DNA from: Chromera velia
Taxonomy: Eukaryota > Sar > Chromeraceae
Assembly (NCBI GenBank): GCA_018398765.1
Contig: JAHBMJ010001416.1
Location: 1-64,000, forward strand
Direction of reading: 5' to 3'
Length of the DNA stretch: 64,000 nt
Each line of letters starts with the position of its first letter. Position 1 is the stretch's first letter. Made by a program: the position numbers and the translations under genes. The notes beneath the pieces were generated by a model. The model saw only the letters and a list, made by a program, of their open reading frames with translations. It was not told the origin of the DNA and searched no databases. This document shows positions 45,898-58,843 of this stretch, piece after piece.

Positions 45898-46523
45898 TTA
45901 ATTGAAGTAACAACTGAAAAGTAATTAAAAAAAAAATTCTAGAATAAATTATATTAAAGGTATTAAAAAAACTGAATTGCTGTAACAAAACGTGAAGCTT
46001 TCTATAGGACTAATAAAACTTCTTTTTAAAAAATAAAGCATACATATACCCTATTATTGCTAGTATTGCAGCCGTAGTATGAGTGACACTGACACCTAGA
46101 CTGTAATAAAAGTTTCCTACTACTAATAAAACTTCTTCTTTTTTAAAATTAAAGCATATACACCCTAATGACATTAATTCGTACAGCTTGAAAAATTTGT
46201 ATAAAAAAATAAGACTCAGACGTGATCATAAGAGTAGTATATACAAGAACTGTTTTGATGTTTTGACAGCATTGAAAAGTGGATTAGGTTTGGCGTGACG
46301 TTGTCTGCCAGTGATTCACTTTAGCAAAGAACTCTTCAGGGTGACATATGAAAACACAGGCCCCTTGCTAAATCGTCTGATGGTGTTGCTTGAATTTACT
46401 TTCAATTCCCTGGAAAACCGCAGGACGCTGCTTATGCAGATCCTTCGCTTCTACCTGGTTCCTTCTCAGTGCCACTCTATCGGCAGCACACCTTTTTTTT
46501 GCACTCGAATTGCTCTACAGGAT

Positions 46524-46570
46524 CGGACGGATGGATGGATGGATGGACGGATGGACGGATGGATGGATAG
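46524..46570. repeat. (GGAT)n microsatellite
   Basis: Tandem GGAT/GGAC units just beyond the 3' end of the kinase gene. Confidence 0.9.
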
Positions 46571-46611
46571 ATGATCGGCTAGTGCAGGGACGGATGAAGG
46601 TATGGAACACG

Positions 46612-48645
46612 TCAGGCACCAACAGCCTTGTAGCATGTGTCGAAGCAGTCACCTAGTTTCTCTTCCCCCGATCGACCCCCAAATATCGCCCACTGGGTTG
46701 GCGCAATGGACGAGTGTTTGTCGGGGTCTCGGAATTCTGTACAGAAACCCTCGCAACCATGGTGTTTGTCGCAGGTGGACTGACAGTCTCCTCGCTTCTT
46801 GCTTCGCGAGCAGTAGTCCAACCGACAGAAGTTTCGGAGGGTCTTTTGTACTTTGGTGAATATGTCGCTCTGTGTCAGATTGGGTACATCCGCTTTACAC
46901 ATCTGTTTCGAGCCTAGGGAGTTCGGGGTTCGCTCACAATAGACATCTCTGGTCCACTGTTGGGCTGTCTCCATCGCTGTCTTTGCCTTCTCCAACTGGT
47001 CTGAAGTCTTTTTGATCACTCGCATCTGACAGTCCTGCACGTCCTCTGCGGTTGCGTGAAAGAACGGACAACCGACGTCGTGTCCCCAGGTCCATTCGGC
47101 GTGAGTCTGCTTGAAAGTTTGTCGGCCTTTGAGGAATGGCATGAAGGCAATTTTCTTGAAGGCTTCTATGAGGAGGGGGGACACTGCAGAGCGCAGTTTG
47201 GGATCGGGAACTAAGAGCATCTTGACGGCATCTGTAAATTCCTCCGAGCAAATGCCCCACTGAGTTTGGCTCAGCTGCCACGCTATTCGGTCGTCAAATG
47301 CGTTCGCTACACTGAAATCGAGTGTTTTCGTCTTCACCCAGTGGGCTCGGATGGCCTTCAGCCCATCGCTGACTGCCTTTCTCTGTTGCCCTCTTCCCCA
47401 ATCACGATAGAGTGCGAAGGCTTGATCCTGCAGGCAATAGTTCAATCCAGTGACACCCAAAGCCCAAATGTCTTCTACAAACCCGTTGCATCCATGGTCG
47501 TTCTTCCTGTCTAGCATGATTTCGTAACGGTTCGGACTGTAGTAGTCGAGCGTCCCGCTCGTGCAGCTGCCTGACTCACCTGCAGAGAGAGGGAGATCAA
47601 TTGGGTGAATGAGTGAAAGCAGTGGATGGAGATGAAAAACAAACAGGCGCATCATTTTTTTTACACCGACGAACAACCGGGGAGAGGAAGGTCGGTCGAT
47701 TGTACCGAAGACTCTTTCTTAATTCTCTGAGAGTCTTCTGCCTCGATCGATCGGCCTCCGAGTCCTTCCTGCAACTTGCTCCTTTCCTAGCTCTCTCCTT
47801 CTGCGACAATACTTGCTTGTCATACTTTCGTGTCCTTTTCTACATGCAGACATGCATTTGCATGTGTCAAGGTGTAGGAAACACATCGCCTCCCCTCCCT
47901 TTTGCCATCAACACAAGTACATGCATACATATAATTTTGCATTCATCTCTTTCAAGGACTCACGTGTCATAGTCCCGTCCCTTGCCGTCCTGGCGGCCAA
48001 GCCCAAGTCTCCGATGGCAAATTCAAAATCGGCCGTTCCCCTCCTGTCCACAGTGACATGAACCAAAATATTCTCTGGTTTGATGTCCAGATGAGCCAGG
48101 TTCTCTGCATGCATCCCTGCAAGGCCTAGCAGGGACTGGTAGAGTGCCTTCGCTACCTCCTTCTCGCCAATGGCTTTGGTGCTTTTTATGGGACACGTGG
48201 AGGGGGGAGCCACTCCACCGAGATACATGCCAAATAAGTCGCCACAGTTGTAGAACTCTGTGGCGACGAAATTATGTTTGCTGCCCTTCAGTTGCAACAC
48301 ATATGGGATCCCTTCGACTTTCTCCAACATTTCGATCTCCTCGTCCACGGCTTCTGGAACAAAAATGTCTTTCACAGCCCACCAAACGGAACTGTTCGTG
48401 GCATTCTGTGCTGCCCACACCTCCCCAAATGAACCGTCTCCCAGCTTCTTCTTGGCAATAAAAGTTCTCTTATGATTGTCTAGGTCCCTCAATTTGATTT
48501 TCTCGTTTGGTGACAGTTCGAGAAAGGAAGGGGATTCCGACCTTTCTTGAGGGAGTGTGAGGGACAAGAGCGGATTTACAAAGAGGGTGCTGTGCAAACA
48601 GAAGCACACAAGCACCTCGGAGACATACAAACCGAAACTTCCCAT
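46612..48645 (-). CDS. Protein kin​ase with probable signal peptide and Cys-rich C-terminal extension
   Basis: Two exons, 48645-47964 and 47579-46612, join in phase (549 residues). A hydrophobic N-terminus (VLVCFCLHSTLFVNPLLSL, about residues 11-29) looks like a signal peptide. The kinase domain has LGDGSFGEVW (68-77), catalytic-pocket lysine K92 in WWAVKDI, HLDIKPEN with D187, and DLG (213-215) in place of DFG. The activation segment SGTLDYYSPN and EDIWALGVTGL lie in exon 2. Required catalytic residues are all there, so activity is expected. After the domain come about 200 residues with regularly spaced cysteines (for example GDCQSTCDKHHGCEGFC), consistent with disulfides in the secretory pathway. 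Apicomplexans also have secreted kinases, but I see no specific link to the ROP or FIKK families. Both the intron start and the next exon start read GTGAGTC. Confidence 0.8.
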
Positions 48646-49428
48646 GGCGATTTTTTTTTGCAGAAGATCCTCGAGTGATGCAGCCAGTCCACTGCGCTCC
48701 GCTTTTGCTTCAGGGTGGCAAAGACAGGATTCGGGCTATAGAGAGAAATGTAGAGTACGGTAACTTGCATGGAGGTACGTACACTACGTGAAGTCAATTA
48801 TTTTCAAGGCTGCAACTGCATGAAGAAAAAGAGATCGAGTTTCCCTGAATGGATGTACGTACGTATATATGTTTATAGCTTGCATATATCGATATGTATA
48901 GCTTGCATGCATGCATGCATCATTTTAAAATTTTAAAATAAAATCAATTCACGCGGACAACATGCATGCAGCGCGCGCACTAGCTCTTGCGCTGCTCCGT
49001 TGTGCGAGCACAAAAGACAAACTTTAAGTCAGAAATTCCAATCAGAATTTGTACGTCAGAGAATTAAATTAATTAACGCACTGCATGCAGAAATTCACGT
49101 GTAACGAAAAAGGGAGCTGGCCCGGTATAGGAATATATATGTATAAACACCTGGTGCGACCATTCCACTGGGCATGCAGGTTATGGAAGGTGGAACATGT
49201 GTGAAAAGCTGTCGAGCTTGTGCTGGCAAACTTTCCGAAGTTCCGGTCTGCGCATTGACCCAGGACAACTATTGACACTGCATGCAGGGGGCATGCATGC
49301 ATCCCTGTATTTAAACAAGGTCAGAGATCTCAATTTATCCTCTCATCACCTTCTTTGCTCGGACATCTAGCTTTTCTCCAGAACGGACACAAAGGCAACA
49401 AATCTCTGGACCTAGCGCAAGCGAAATC
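48646..49428. promoter_or_regulatory. Divergent region between the kinase and ankyrin/bromodomain genes
   Basis: About 780 bp with AT-rich patches and several GCATGCATGC runs. It must contain both promoters. I cannot point to a specific element. Confidence 0.35.
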
Positions 49429-52400
49429 ATGACAGAGTCTGCCACGCAAGTTGACGACTCAAGTCGCGTTGCCCTTCTGAAGAGGTTCTCTGTGTTTTCC
49501 AGCACCGGCTGCCTGACCAACTCGGCGTTCTGGAAGCTCTCTTCGATCAGCGCCACTCTTTGCCTACTCAGGAGAGACGAAGGTGTGCTGAGGAGGGCTC
49601 TCCATTCCGTCAGAAAGGAGGACAGGGAAACCCTCTGCGTCATCGCCATGCAGGTCCGTCAGTTAATTGCTTCGAAGTATATATACATATGCATGCATGT
49701 ACTGACGCAAACTGAATATATAAGTTTTGTTGTCTAGACTGTAATGTGTCCCTTGATCAGGACAGCAAAACATCTGTTATCGCATTTTTCTCTGTCTTGA
49801 CAGTAACACCGAGATTCCATCAACAAAGAAAACGCACATTCACGAGTACCTGCCGTCTTTTCAGTGGAAAAAAATGCATCTATTAATATATGGCCTCGCG
49901 CAACAGAAGTGCCATATGGATCCCCACTTTTCTACATCAATATTTCCCTTAATGACATCCATGTATATATTGTGCGATTCCTTTCTGAAGGTGGTGAAGA
50001 CGGACAACCTGGAAGATCTAGAGTTCCTCCTTGCCGCCCACAGGTTCAGACTCTACTGGTTCCCACCTAAGGACACCCAAGGAGAGATTCTCCCCCCCAG
50101 GCCTCTCACAGAGACTGCAGCACGGTACGGCGCCGTCAGATGCCTCAACGCTCTGTGTGCCCGACACCCCCGCCTTCCGTCTCCCCTCCAGTCCCTCATA
50201 GCACAGTCCTGGGAATCCAAGCAGGTGCTCTCTTCCCTGCGTGTGCTCCTGGAGAGCAAACAGACCGACCCGAACGGTCTCGTGTCTTCGTCTTCCAAGG
50301 GGAACGTTCCATGGGTCATCCAGTCAATCGAGGATGGACGGTTTCAGACCGCGTCTCTCTTGCTTGAGCAGGGCGCTGCTGTGGATGTCTGGGACTGGAG
50401 TTATGAGTCCGATCCCCGCACCAGTAGAGCCTCGAGACCGTCCCGAAGGTCTCACATACCGTCAGGGCAAAGCCCATTGCACGCTCTTCTGCAGAGGGCA
50501 GACGCTTCTACTCCGAGTTACTCGGAATCCCAGGGGGAGTTCCCCCAAGAAGAATTGGGTCGGAACAAAATGCCTCCGTTGGACTTGACCAAGAAGATCG
50601 TAGAGAGATCGAAGGACAGCGGGAGCTTGGAGTGGGTTGGTAAGGCCGAAATTTTAGGTGTGCCTGCACACGTCAATTTCCACACACGTGTGGGGTTGGG
50701 GGAGTTGGAACGACGCGCAGAGGAGGGCAGTGCATTAGTGCTGACTGCCAAGAGGGTAGCGTCCAAAGGCTTTTTGTGTGCAAAATCTGACTGGCACGTC
50801 AGGTTCTTCAAAGAGCTTCTGGACGCAGGGGCTTCTGTGGGGTGTGTGGATAAGGATGACCTTTCGCCCCTTCACTGGCTCTGTCGGGCCCCCAGAGTGC
50901 AGGCAGAAAGGGAAAGTGAAGTAGAAAGAGGGAGAGGGGGGGAGTCTGTGAGTGAGGGTGTGCTTTTGGGTCTTTTGAATTCAGTTTTGTCCCTCGCCTC
51001 TGTCCCTCTGCTGAACTCTGGTCCTGTCATATTGGCGTTCGTAGACTCTTACTACACTCCGGTTATAGCGGCTGCAGAGAGAGGCCGATGGACGGTGGTG
51101 AGTGAAATGATACAGAGGGGCGCGTGTGTGGATCGAGGCAGGTCAGAATCCTGTTTACACGAGACACTCCTTCATCTGGCGTGTTCAGAGAGAGACGACA
51201 AACCGATGGCGCCACTCTCGGTGCTGAGTGAGATTCTATCCAGATCTAGAGACGCAAACCCATGGACGGAGACAAGGGAGTGGGAGACAACAAAGGGAAA
51301 GGGCCGCCATGAACAGTTGAGCTCGGTCAGGCTCACTCCTATGGCCTATGCCCTCTCGAATAGTCTGAACAAACCCGAGACAGTTGAAGTCATCAAGAAG
51401 GTAGCTCGGTCGGAAAAACTCGATTTGGGACAGGTTGCCATTGGTCAAACTCATGAAGGGAAGCTTCGAGGTTTCAACGCTGCAGAATGGTGTTTGCGCA
51501 ACGGCCACACCGAGACTGCGTTCTGGTTCCTCCAAACCTTCCCCCCCAGTTGTCCTGTCAACCCAGCAGAGGTAAGTCGGTAGGTACATACGTCGGCCTT
51601 TGAGTGCGTGTGCACATGTATGTGAGTGAGCAATTGAGCATGTCCCCGCTTCCTCCCTCCCTCCCCAGGTTTTCCTCCTTAATTCTGCCCTTTCAAAAGT
51701 GCAAGTCAACGAAAGTACGCAAGAAGGAAGGAAGAAACAGAGGGAGGATCATCATCATCTGACTAGCTGTTCTTTTGTGGCGTGGATGGACTGTATGAAT
51801 GAAAATACATTTTGTATACGTAGACATTATGTACATTATGTACTGTGTTAATAAATAAATGCATACGTGGACGGTACGAAGAAAATAAACCCTTTACGGA
51901 CGTAAATATTTCTTCCATGGCTCCAAAAGAAAGTGAAGACCTACCTCGATCACTTTCTTCGATGATGCCTCAAACCCTCACTGATTGATTGCGTCTGTCT
52001 GTCTGCCTGTCTGTCTGCATGTTTGCAAGCCTGCAGGTCGTGAGGTCTGACCCCGAGGGTGCCTTGGAGGAGTCTCTGAAACTGTTCGACCTGAGTTTGA
52101 ACAGCCCTCCCTGGAACTCCGTCCGTCCGATAGAGGAGGACCTTCTTTTCATGTGCGTCAGACTGGACGCAGTGCGCTTCCTGTCCCGTCTGATGCATCC
52201 AGACCTGTGCCCAGAGAATGCAAAACAGTTCTCGGCAACAGGCAAGGGGACACTCGTGCACGTCGCCAGCCAACACGGGGCTGTGAATGCGCTCTCTTTC
52301 CTCTTGGAAAGAGGCGCAGATGCAAACATTCCCTCTCTCCATTTAGAAGGTGCGACGCCCATCATGATGGTAGGCCAAGGGATGACCCTTGAGGATTCGG

Positions 52401-55400
52401 TTCTGGAGAAGATAATAGAGATGCTCGGCAAGGCAGGTGCCAGCGTTCTGAAAAGAGACACCGGGGGCCGGACAGTCTTCTCGCGGGTGATTGCGAGCGG
52501 CCTCTCACCAAATTTTCAGAGAAAGTTGGAGCTTTTGCTTTCCCTGTGCCCCTCCGACGAGGGTCAGAAAAGAGATCTGCAGTCCGTTCTAAACGAAGCA
52601 TTGGAAATGGCATTGACTATGGACCTTCGGAATTTAGTGGAAATGCTTCTGGAGAAGGGGGGGGCAGAAAGCGTGGAGTATATTGTCCACTCGTGCCCCT
52701 CTGTGTTGGACTCTCTGTCACAGGACCGAATGGGGAGGAAGTGGCTGCGGTCCCTTTTTCTAGAGCGTCACGTGCTTTCTGCAGACACGAAAGTACGCGT
52801 GATGGAGATCTTATACAGATTTGCCCCCATTCTGAGCGGGCTTTTCTTGAAGAGTCTCGATAGCGCGGAGAGGGAGGTGAAGAGAGAAAAAAACCAGTGG
52901 GAGAGTGGATGCGTGAACTGCGATTTCGTCAGTCAGTGAGTCAATATGATCATGAATCGAGCATGCATGTGCACAATTGTTCATGCATCTTCGTAACCAT
53001 CCCCTTCTAGCTCGTTTTGTGGCCGGACCTGCATGCGCTGGAGGAACTCTTTTTCTTCTTTTGCTGCCAGCAAGTTTCTTTCCTGTGTGTCAGCAGTCAG
53101 CTGTGCAGTGCGTATCTTTCCTCCTTCATTTATGTATGTGGGCAGATCTTTCCTCATTTCCTTTTTTCTCTCGCCTGCCTCTTTCCTTTTGTTCCGGGGT
53201 GTCCCCCCTGCATGATTGATTCATTGGTTCATTGGTTGATTGTTTGATTGGTTGGTTTGTTCATCATGTCACATCCTTTTTTTTTTTTTTCTTTTTGATT
53301 GCCTGATTGGTTGATTGGTTGGTTTGCTCATCATGTCACATGCTTACGGCCATACAGGTCTTCCGATCCGACCACCCTCTGTATGGAGGGGGAACTTCAA
53401 GAGTAGACACGGGGTACATAGAGGAGCCATCCGTGGTCTCTCTGTGCGGGTCCGCTCGTCATAGGTCTGTCGCTCCCTCCAGCAGTCGTTGAGGTTCAGT
53501 CGTTTTGTATATACGGGCATGTGCACTGTTGATCAAATGTGAAGGTAGACTTTTGATCAAAACGAATGCTCCTCTCTTACTACCCATGCACGTCTTGAAA
53601 ACAAACAAGTCTTCCTTCTGCGATGCAGTGATCGAGTGTTGCTGCATCCTTCGAACTGACTGCTGTGCGACCATGCATCTTTGGTGCACAGATAGCAATT
53701 GGCGTGGGGGGGGGCTGTGTAGCTTGATCGATCGACTCTGCTGCCTACTTTCGTTCCTTCCTTCCTTCCATTGCATTCCTGCAGGTCTCGAGAAGTTCCA
53801 GAGCGGAAGGCCGACCTCTCGACCCTGAGAGTCCGTCTAGAGAAGAGCAGCTCTGCCATGATGAATCCTGAGTTCGTCTCCAAGCAAGATGCATTTGCCG
53901 AGTTAGACAGGCTGGTGGGGGCCGAAGCGGCATGGTGGGACGGGCGGCTGAGGTCTATGTGGGCTCTGGTCTCTTCGCAGGCACCGGAGCTCGAAGAGAT
54001 GAGGGCAGAGACTCTCAGACAGGAGAGGAAGAAGAAAGAGGCACACGTCAGGGCTACCAGATGGTAAGTAAGTCAAAACATCCCGCCAGCCATCTTGCAG
54101 AATTGAGGAACACTGCGGCACTGGCATGCATTCAAGAGGACGTTCATTCAATTATTCTATTATGCCGAATGCTTAGAAGGAAGGAAGGGAGGAAGGAAAG
54201 AACACTCCGAGAAAGGCAGCAGGCGAGGTTTGTTTGGAGGAGAATGAGAGCTCCGTCCAGCCTTGCCAACTGGTCTCCTCAGTCTTTCCTGAAATTCAAA
54301 AGCATTTCAGCCAACTCATATTCTCTGCTTAAGCAGCTTACTTTGAGCAGCGAAAACCTCCAAAAATTTGAAGGAAACACTCTGAGAAGTTTCACGACTG
54401 TGTCCTTATATGTAGACACGCAGGATTGATGGTCTCCTTCTCCAGCGCCTCATCTTGTCCTTTCATGCCTCTGCCTCTCTTCGTGGTGCGACTGCCCTGA
54501 ATGCTTGCAGGTGCGTTGAGAAGATAAAGCGGAACCTCTCAAAGGCCACCTACAAGTATCTCCTCAAAAAAGCAAAAACAGAACATCCCTACCGAGGTCA
54601 GTCACTCCTAGCTCCTCTCATTCCGTCCAAGAGCATCCATAGAGATCGAGGCATGCATGGTCAGTCAGTCAGTCAGTCAGTCAGTCAGTCAGTCAGGGGG
54701 GCATGCATTGCATGGTCGAATTTTCGGTGCATCTCAGAAATGATTTTTCAGCATTCATGTGAAATGGTCTTTCAGTCCTTTTTTGCTTTGCTTCTCTTCC
54801 AGCTTATGAGCGGGGAATCAACAAAGCTGTCAACATTTTTGTGACTCTCCACAATTAAGCTGAGTGTTCTTCTCCCAGAACGTCCCTGTCGGCCGTTTCG
54901 TGGGAGTCGTTGACTTCTTCTCCTTGATCCATGCACCGAGAGGGGACCAGCTCCACTCAGGATTGCCAGACAGAAAGAAAGAAGGAAAGAGAAACAAAGC
55001 AAGCTGGAAAGAAGCTTGACAGAAAATAGTACCGGATCTATTCTGGACAGGGTCTCTCTATCTATCTATCTATCTATCTGTGTGTGTGTGTGCGTGTGTG
55101 TGTGTGTGTGCAGGCGCTTCCATCGAAGCAGGAGGAGCTGCACAGGAAGGCGAGGACGGACAGATTCCTCTTGTAGAAATTCCATTTGACCCCCTGGCTG
55201 CTCTCGTCGAGTTGTGGCCTCCATCCGCCGATGACTGTGAAGGAAACTTGAATCGACAGCCTGAGGAGAAGGGAGGGAATTCGAATCATCACCAAGGAGA
55301 TTACAAGAGGGGGGAAAAAGAATCGGCAAGCAAGGGGACAGAAACCTCACCTGAGGCAAGCAAGGGGACAGAAGCGCCACCTGACGCAAGCAAGGGGACA

Positions 55401-56540
55401 GAGGCGCCACCTGTGGAGGCACTGTTGAACCTCCGTCTTTACAGAGTCACCGAAAAACTCGTCGACAGAGTGCAGAAAGCGGTCAGTTGTGAGTGCGTGC
55501 GTATGCCAATGTGTGTGTGAATCGTAAATTAAGTGCATATGCGCATCCATTTCTCTGTCTGCGTATGTCAATGTGCATGTGAATCATGAATTGAGTGCAT
55601 ATGCCCATCCATTTCTCTGTATCGAGACGTACATGCATGACAGTCATTTTTCGAAGGACTCATTGAACCGGTGGAAAGAGAGAGCGGTCAAGAGTCGAGG
55701 CAGTGAATGAATGAATTTCCAGTCAGAGATCGCTCGGCATGCCATTTTTGGTTTTTATTATAAAACTAAGGCAAAGAAAAGACATGCAGGGAAAATAAAT
55801 GGAGAGGACGAACGAAGAGGCGGATGAACGAACTAACGAACGAAGGAACGAACGAACGGACGGACACATGGAAGGAATTAACCAGAAAGACAGAATCTGG
55901 CGATCGTCGATCAGCCATCTGCATGTCCTTTTGTCAGCCCAATCTCTCTCTCTGATTCGAACTGGATCTGTCTTTGCGTTTGCGCGCGCCTCTAATATGT
56001 CCTTTGAAACTCAGGAAGCGGAACTGTAGAAACAGGAGTTGCAGAAAAGATGCTGAAGAATGATTTCTTTTGCAACTCACAGCTCCACCAACTCTTTCCA
56101 TGCATTTTTTGGGATGCATGCATGCCTGTACGCACATGCACTGCATGCAGGAGAACGCCTGGGTCCAGTATCAGAAGGGCGTTCCCAGTCTCTGCTTCCC
56201 CTTTTCCCTCAGGCTCTTCCGACTCACCCCTGAGCAAGTGAGTCTCCAGATGACTGCGGGCATCGCGTTTGAAGGAACGGTGACGCCGTTCGTTCCCACA
56301 AAGTCTTTGGACTCAGTCTGTTTGGGTGTGCATCACCACCTCGCTGCCATGTCCGTCTACAAGCACAAGAGTTTCGAGGAACTCAGGGCAGAAGACTACG
56401 CGCAGGGCCGAAAGGGGCGGAGTAGCTCGGAGGATCCATCGACGGCTAGAGAGGAGGGAGAGCAGGGAGGGAACAGGAATGAGAGCGGAGTGGAAGAAAC
56501 AATTGCTGGTGAGTGAGTGAGTGAGTGTGCGTGAGAGAGA

Positions 56541-56583
<43 letters not shown>

Positions 56584-56591
56584 GGAGAGAC

Positions 56592-56636
<45 letters not shown>

Positions 56637-57200
56637 AAGAAGTGAGGGGTTGGATTGATGAAAGAAGGGCTGTGAACACCACAAACTGTTGGGTAATTTT
56701 TCCAAAGTTCTTTTTGTGACTGCATGCACTCAATGAACACCGTAGGTAGGCCTTCAAGTCTCTCTGCACCGGGTCAACCTCATGATGACAAAGCAAAATG
56801 AGGGAACCCTTCTCATATTTCTCCCTCCTTCCCTCCAACCTCCCTCCCTTTCGTTTTCTTGCTGCAGCGGCAGAATCGACGAGTAACAAGATCTTGCACT
56901 TGATTGCAAGTGAGTAAGTTTTTTAACCTGAGCGAGTGAGTGAGTGAGTGAGTGACAGGTAAAAAAGAATGGCACGAAAAGACAATCAATCCAGTTCGCA
57001 CATCAATCGTGCGGAAGGAAGGAAGACATCTGTTGGGGTTCTGCCGGGGACACTCAGAGTGAGAGGAGAGGAGAGGAGAGGAGAGGAGAGGAGACAGCTA
57101 AGGGCAAGCAGTGGTCGATAGTGGAAGTCTTCCTCTCAGCTTTCTCTCCCTGTGTTTCTGCCCATTCGTCTCATCTTTCTCTCCGCCCCTCCCTGCGTGC

Positions 57201-57241
<41 letters not shown>

Positions 57242-57989
57242 TCCGATGTGCAGCAGGAGAAGAGGAGCAGAAGTCAATGGTGAAAAATCTGGTGAACGAG
57301 GGGGAGGGGTCAGTCAGGAACTCTGTCAATTAGTTTGTCTGTCTGTCACAGTCATTCGGTCTGTCTTTCCTTCGGTCGGTAGAGAGAGCAATAGAAGAAC
57401 CGAAGTGCGGTTCTCTCTTTGTCTCTTTGTCTGTCTGCCTCTTGGCCTATCTGTCTGTCTACTGTATGTGACGGCTGGCTATTGGTCGGTCTGTCCGTAG
57501 CACTCATTCAGTCTCCTGTTTTTCATGTATGTTTCTGTCACTCATTCAGTCTCCTGTTTTGCATGTATGTTTCTGTCACTCATTCAGTCTCCTGTTTCGC
57601 ATGGATGTACGTTTCTGTGCACCCACGCATGCATGGATGTGCTGCCGTCATACTTCCCCCCCCCCCCACACACAGGCTCCAACAAGCGCTGCGAGAGCAA
57701 ATGTCCCTGGCGTCACAAGAGATGAGGTGGGAGGACTTGAAGACACTTGCTAAAGTGAGTGAGTGAGTGAGTGAGTGAGTGAGAGAGTGAGTGAGTGAGT
57801 GAGTGAGTGACTGAGTGGGTAAACAGCTTGAGAGACAGATGACCAAATAGACAGACAAAGAGGCACTGTGTTGCTCCAAGCCTCTCAGGCTTGGAGAGAT
57901 TCCATAAGAGGAAAAGGGGAAATGAACTATAGGACAAGAGAAGAGAAGAGACTCAGAGGAAGGGACCATGGCGCCTGGACGATCCTATT

Positions 57990-58024
<35 letters not shown>

Positions 58025-58807
58025 CGTGACACAAAGAATGATAAGAGAAAATCCCTCAGACAACTCACTGAATGTTTTTCAGGCAATGATGCCGTCGATC
58101 CTTTTCTTTTCTTTTTTTTGTTCTGTTCACACACGTGTCCCTGCATGAGAGTTAATTCCACGATCGATAGATCAAGACTGAAAGAAAACACGAAGAGGTT
58201 TCCCAATTCCGCCCTCTCCCTCTTTTCACCTCGATGACTCTCTCTGTCTGCAGTCGTTGAAGCTTCTCTCTGATGCGACAGGGGCGTACGAAAGCTGGAC
58301 ACAAGGGACGTTCAAACTGGAGTGCTCAGCCAGACCTTCCCAGCCCATGGGTGGGCAGGCAGACGGCCCTGAACCCCAATCGATGAAAGAGGAAGAAGAC
58401 GACTGGGGGGGGGCGGGTCCGAGAAGTTCGGGGTTGGAGGGCCTCCGTGATCTGCCACCGGTACGAGCCCCTGACGCCTCCTCTTGTGGGGTCAGTGGAC
58501 ATCTTTTGGTCGTTCTCCTCACTGGTGGTCCTGCAGATAGAACTGTGAATTGTGGCCATCATTCGACAATCGTCCTTCATTCAGAGTTGCGTCGAAACTT
58601 TGGATTTGTGAGGACATCTGATGGATATAGGTCGAAACGTCGACGCAGAAGTGATTTAGAAGAAAGGTCAAAGGCTAAGCCATATCTCCACCCACCGGTT
58701 TCGGAAATGCAATCTCCTCATGCAAATGGAACAAAGTTTGTGACTATGTATTTACGCGGCTCTTCTGCCTCCTTCTCAATTCCCTGCTCTTCTGTCTTTT
58801 CTCAATT

Positions 58808-58843
<36 letters not shown>

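Larger units (their letters stand above)
42708..46611. other. Intergenic region without a supported gene
   Basis: The tail-to-tail gap between the oxidase and the kinase genes. It contains a GA/GAAT tract (44351-44545), a hAT-like element (44953-45897), an AT-rich stretch to 46300 and a (GGAT)n run (46524-46570). A 178-codon minus-strand frame at 43228-43764 has no recognisable domain and is not called. Confidence 0.55.

Noticed and set aside
56151-56508. A separate Nup98 gene
   Set aside because: Only one Nup98-like segment is present, there is no autopeptidase domain or GLFG array, and exons on both sides join in phase to ankyrin and bromodomain exons.
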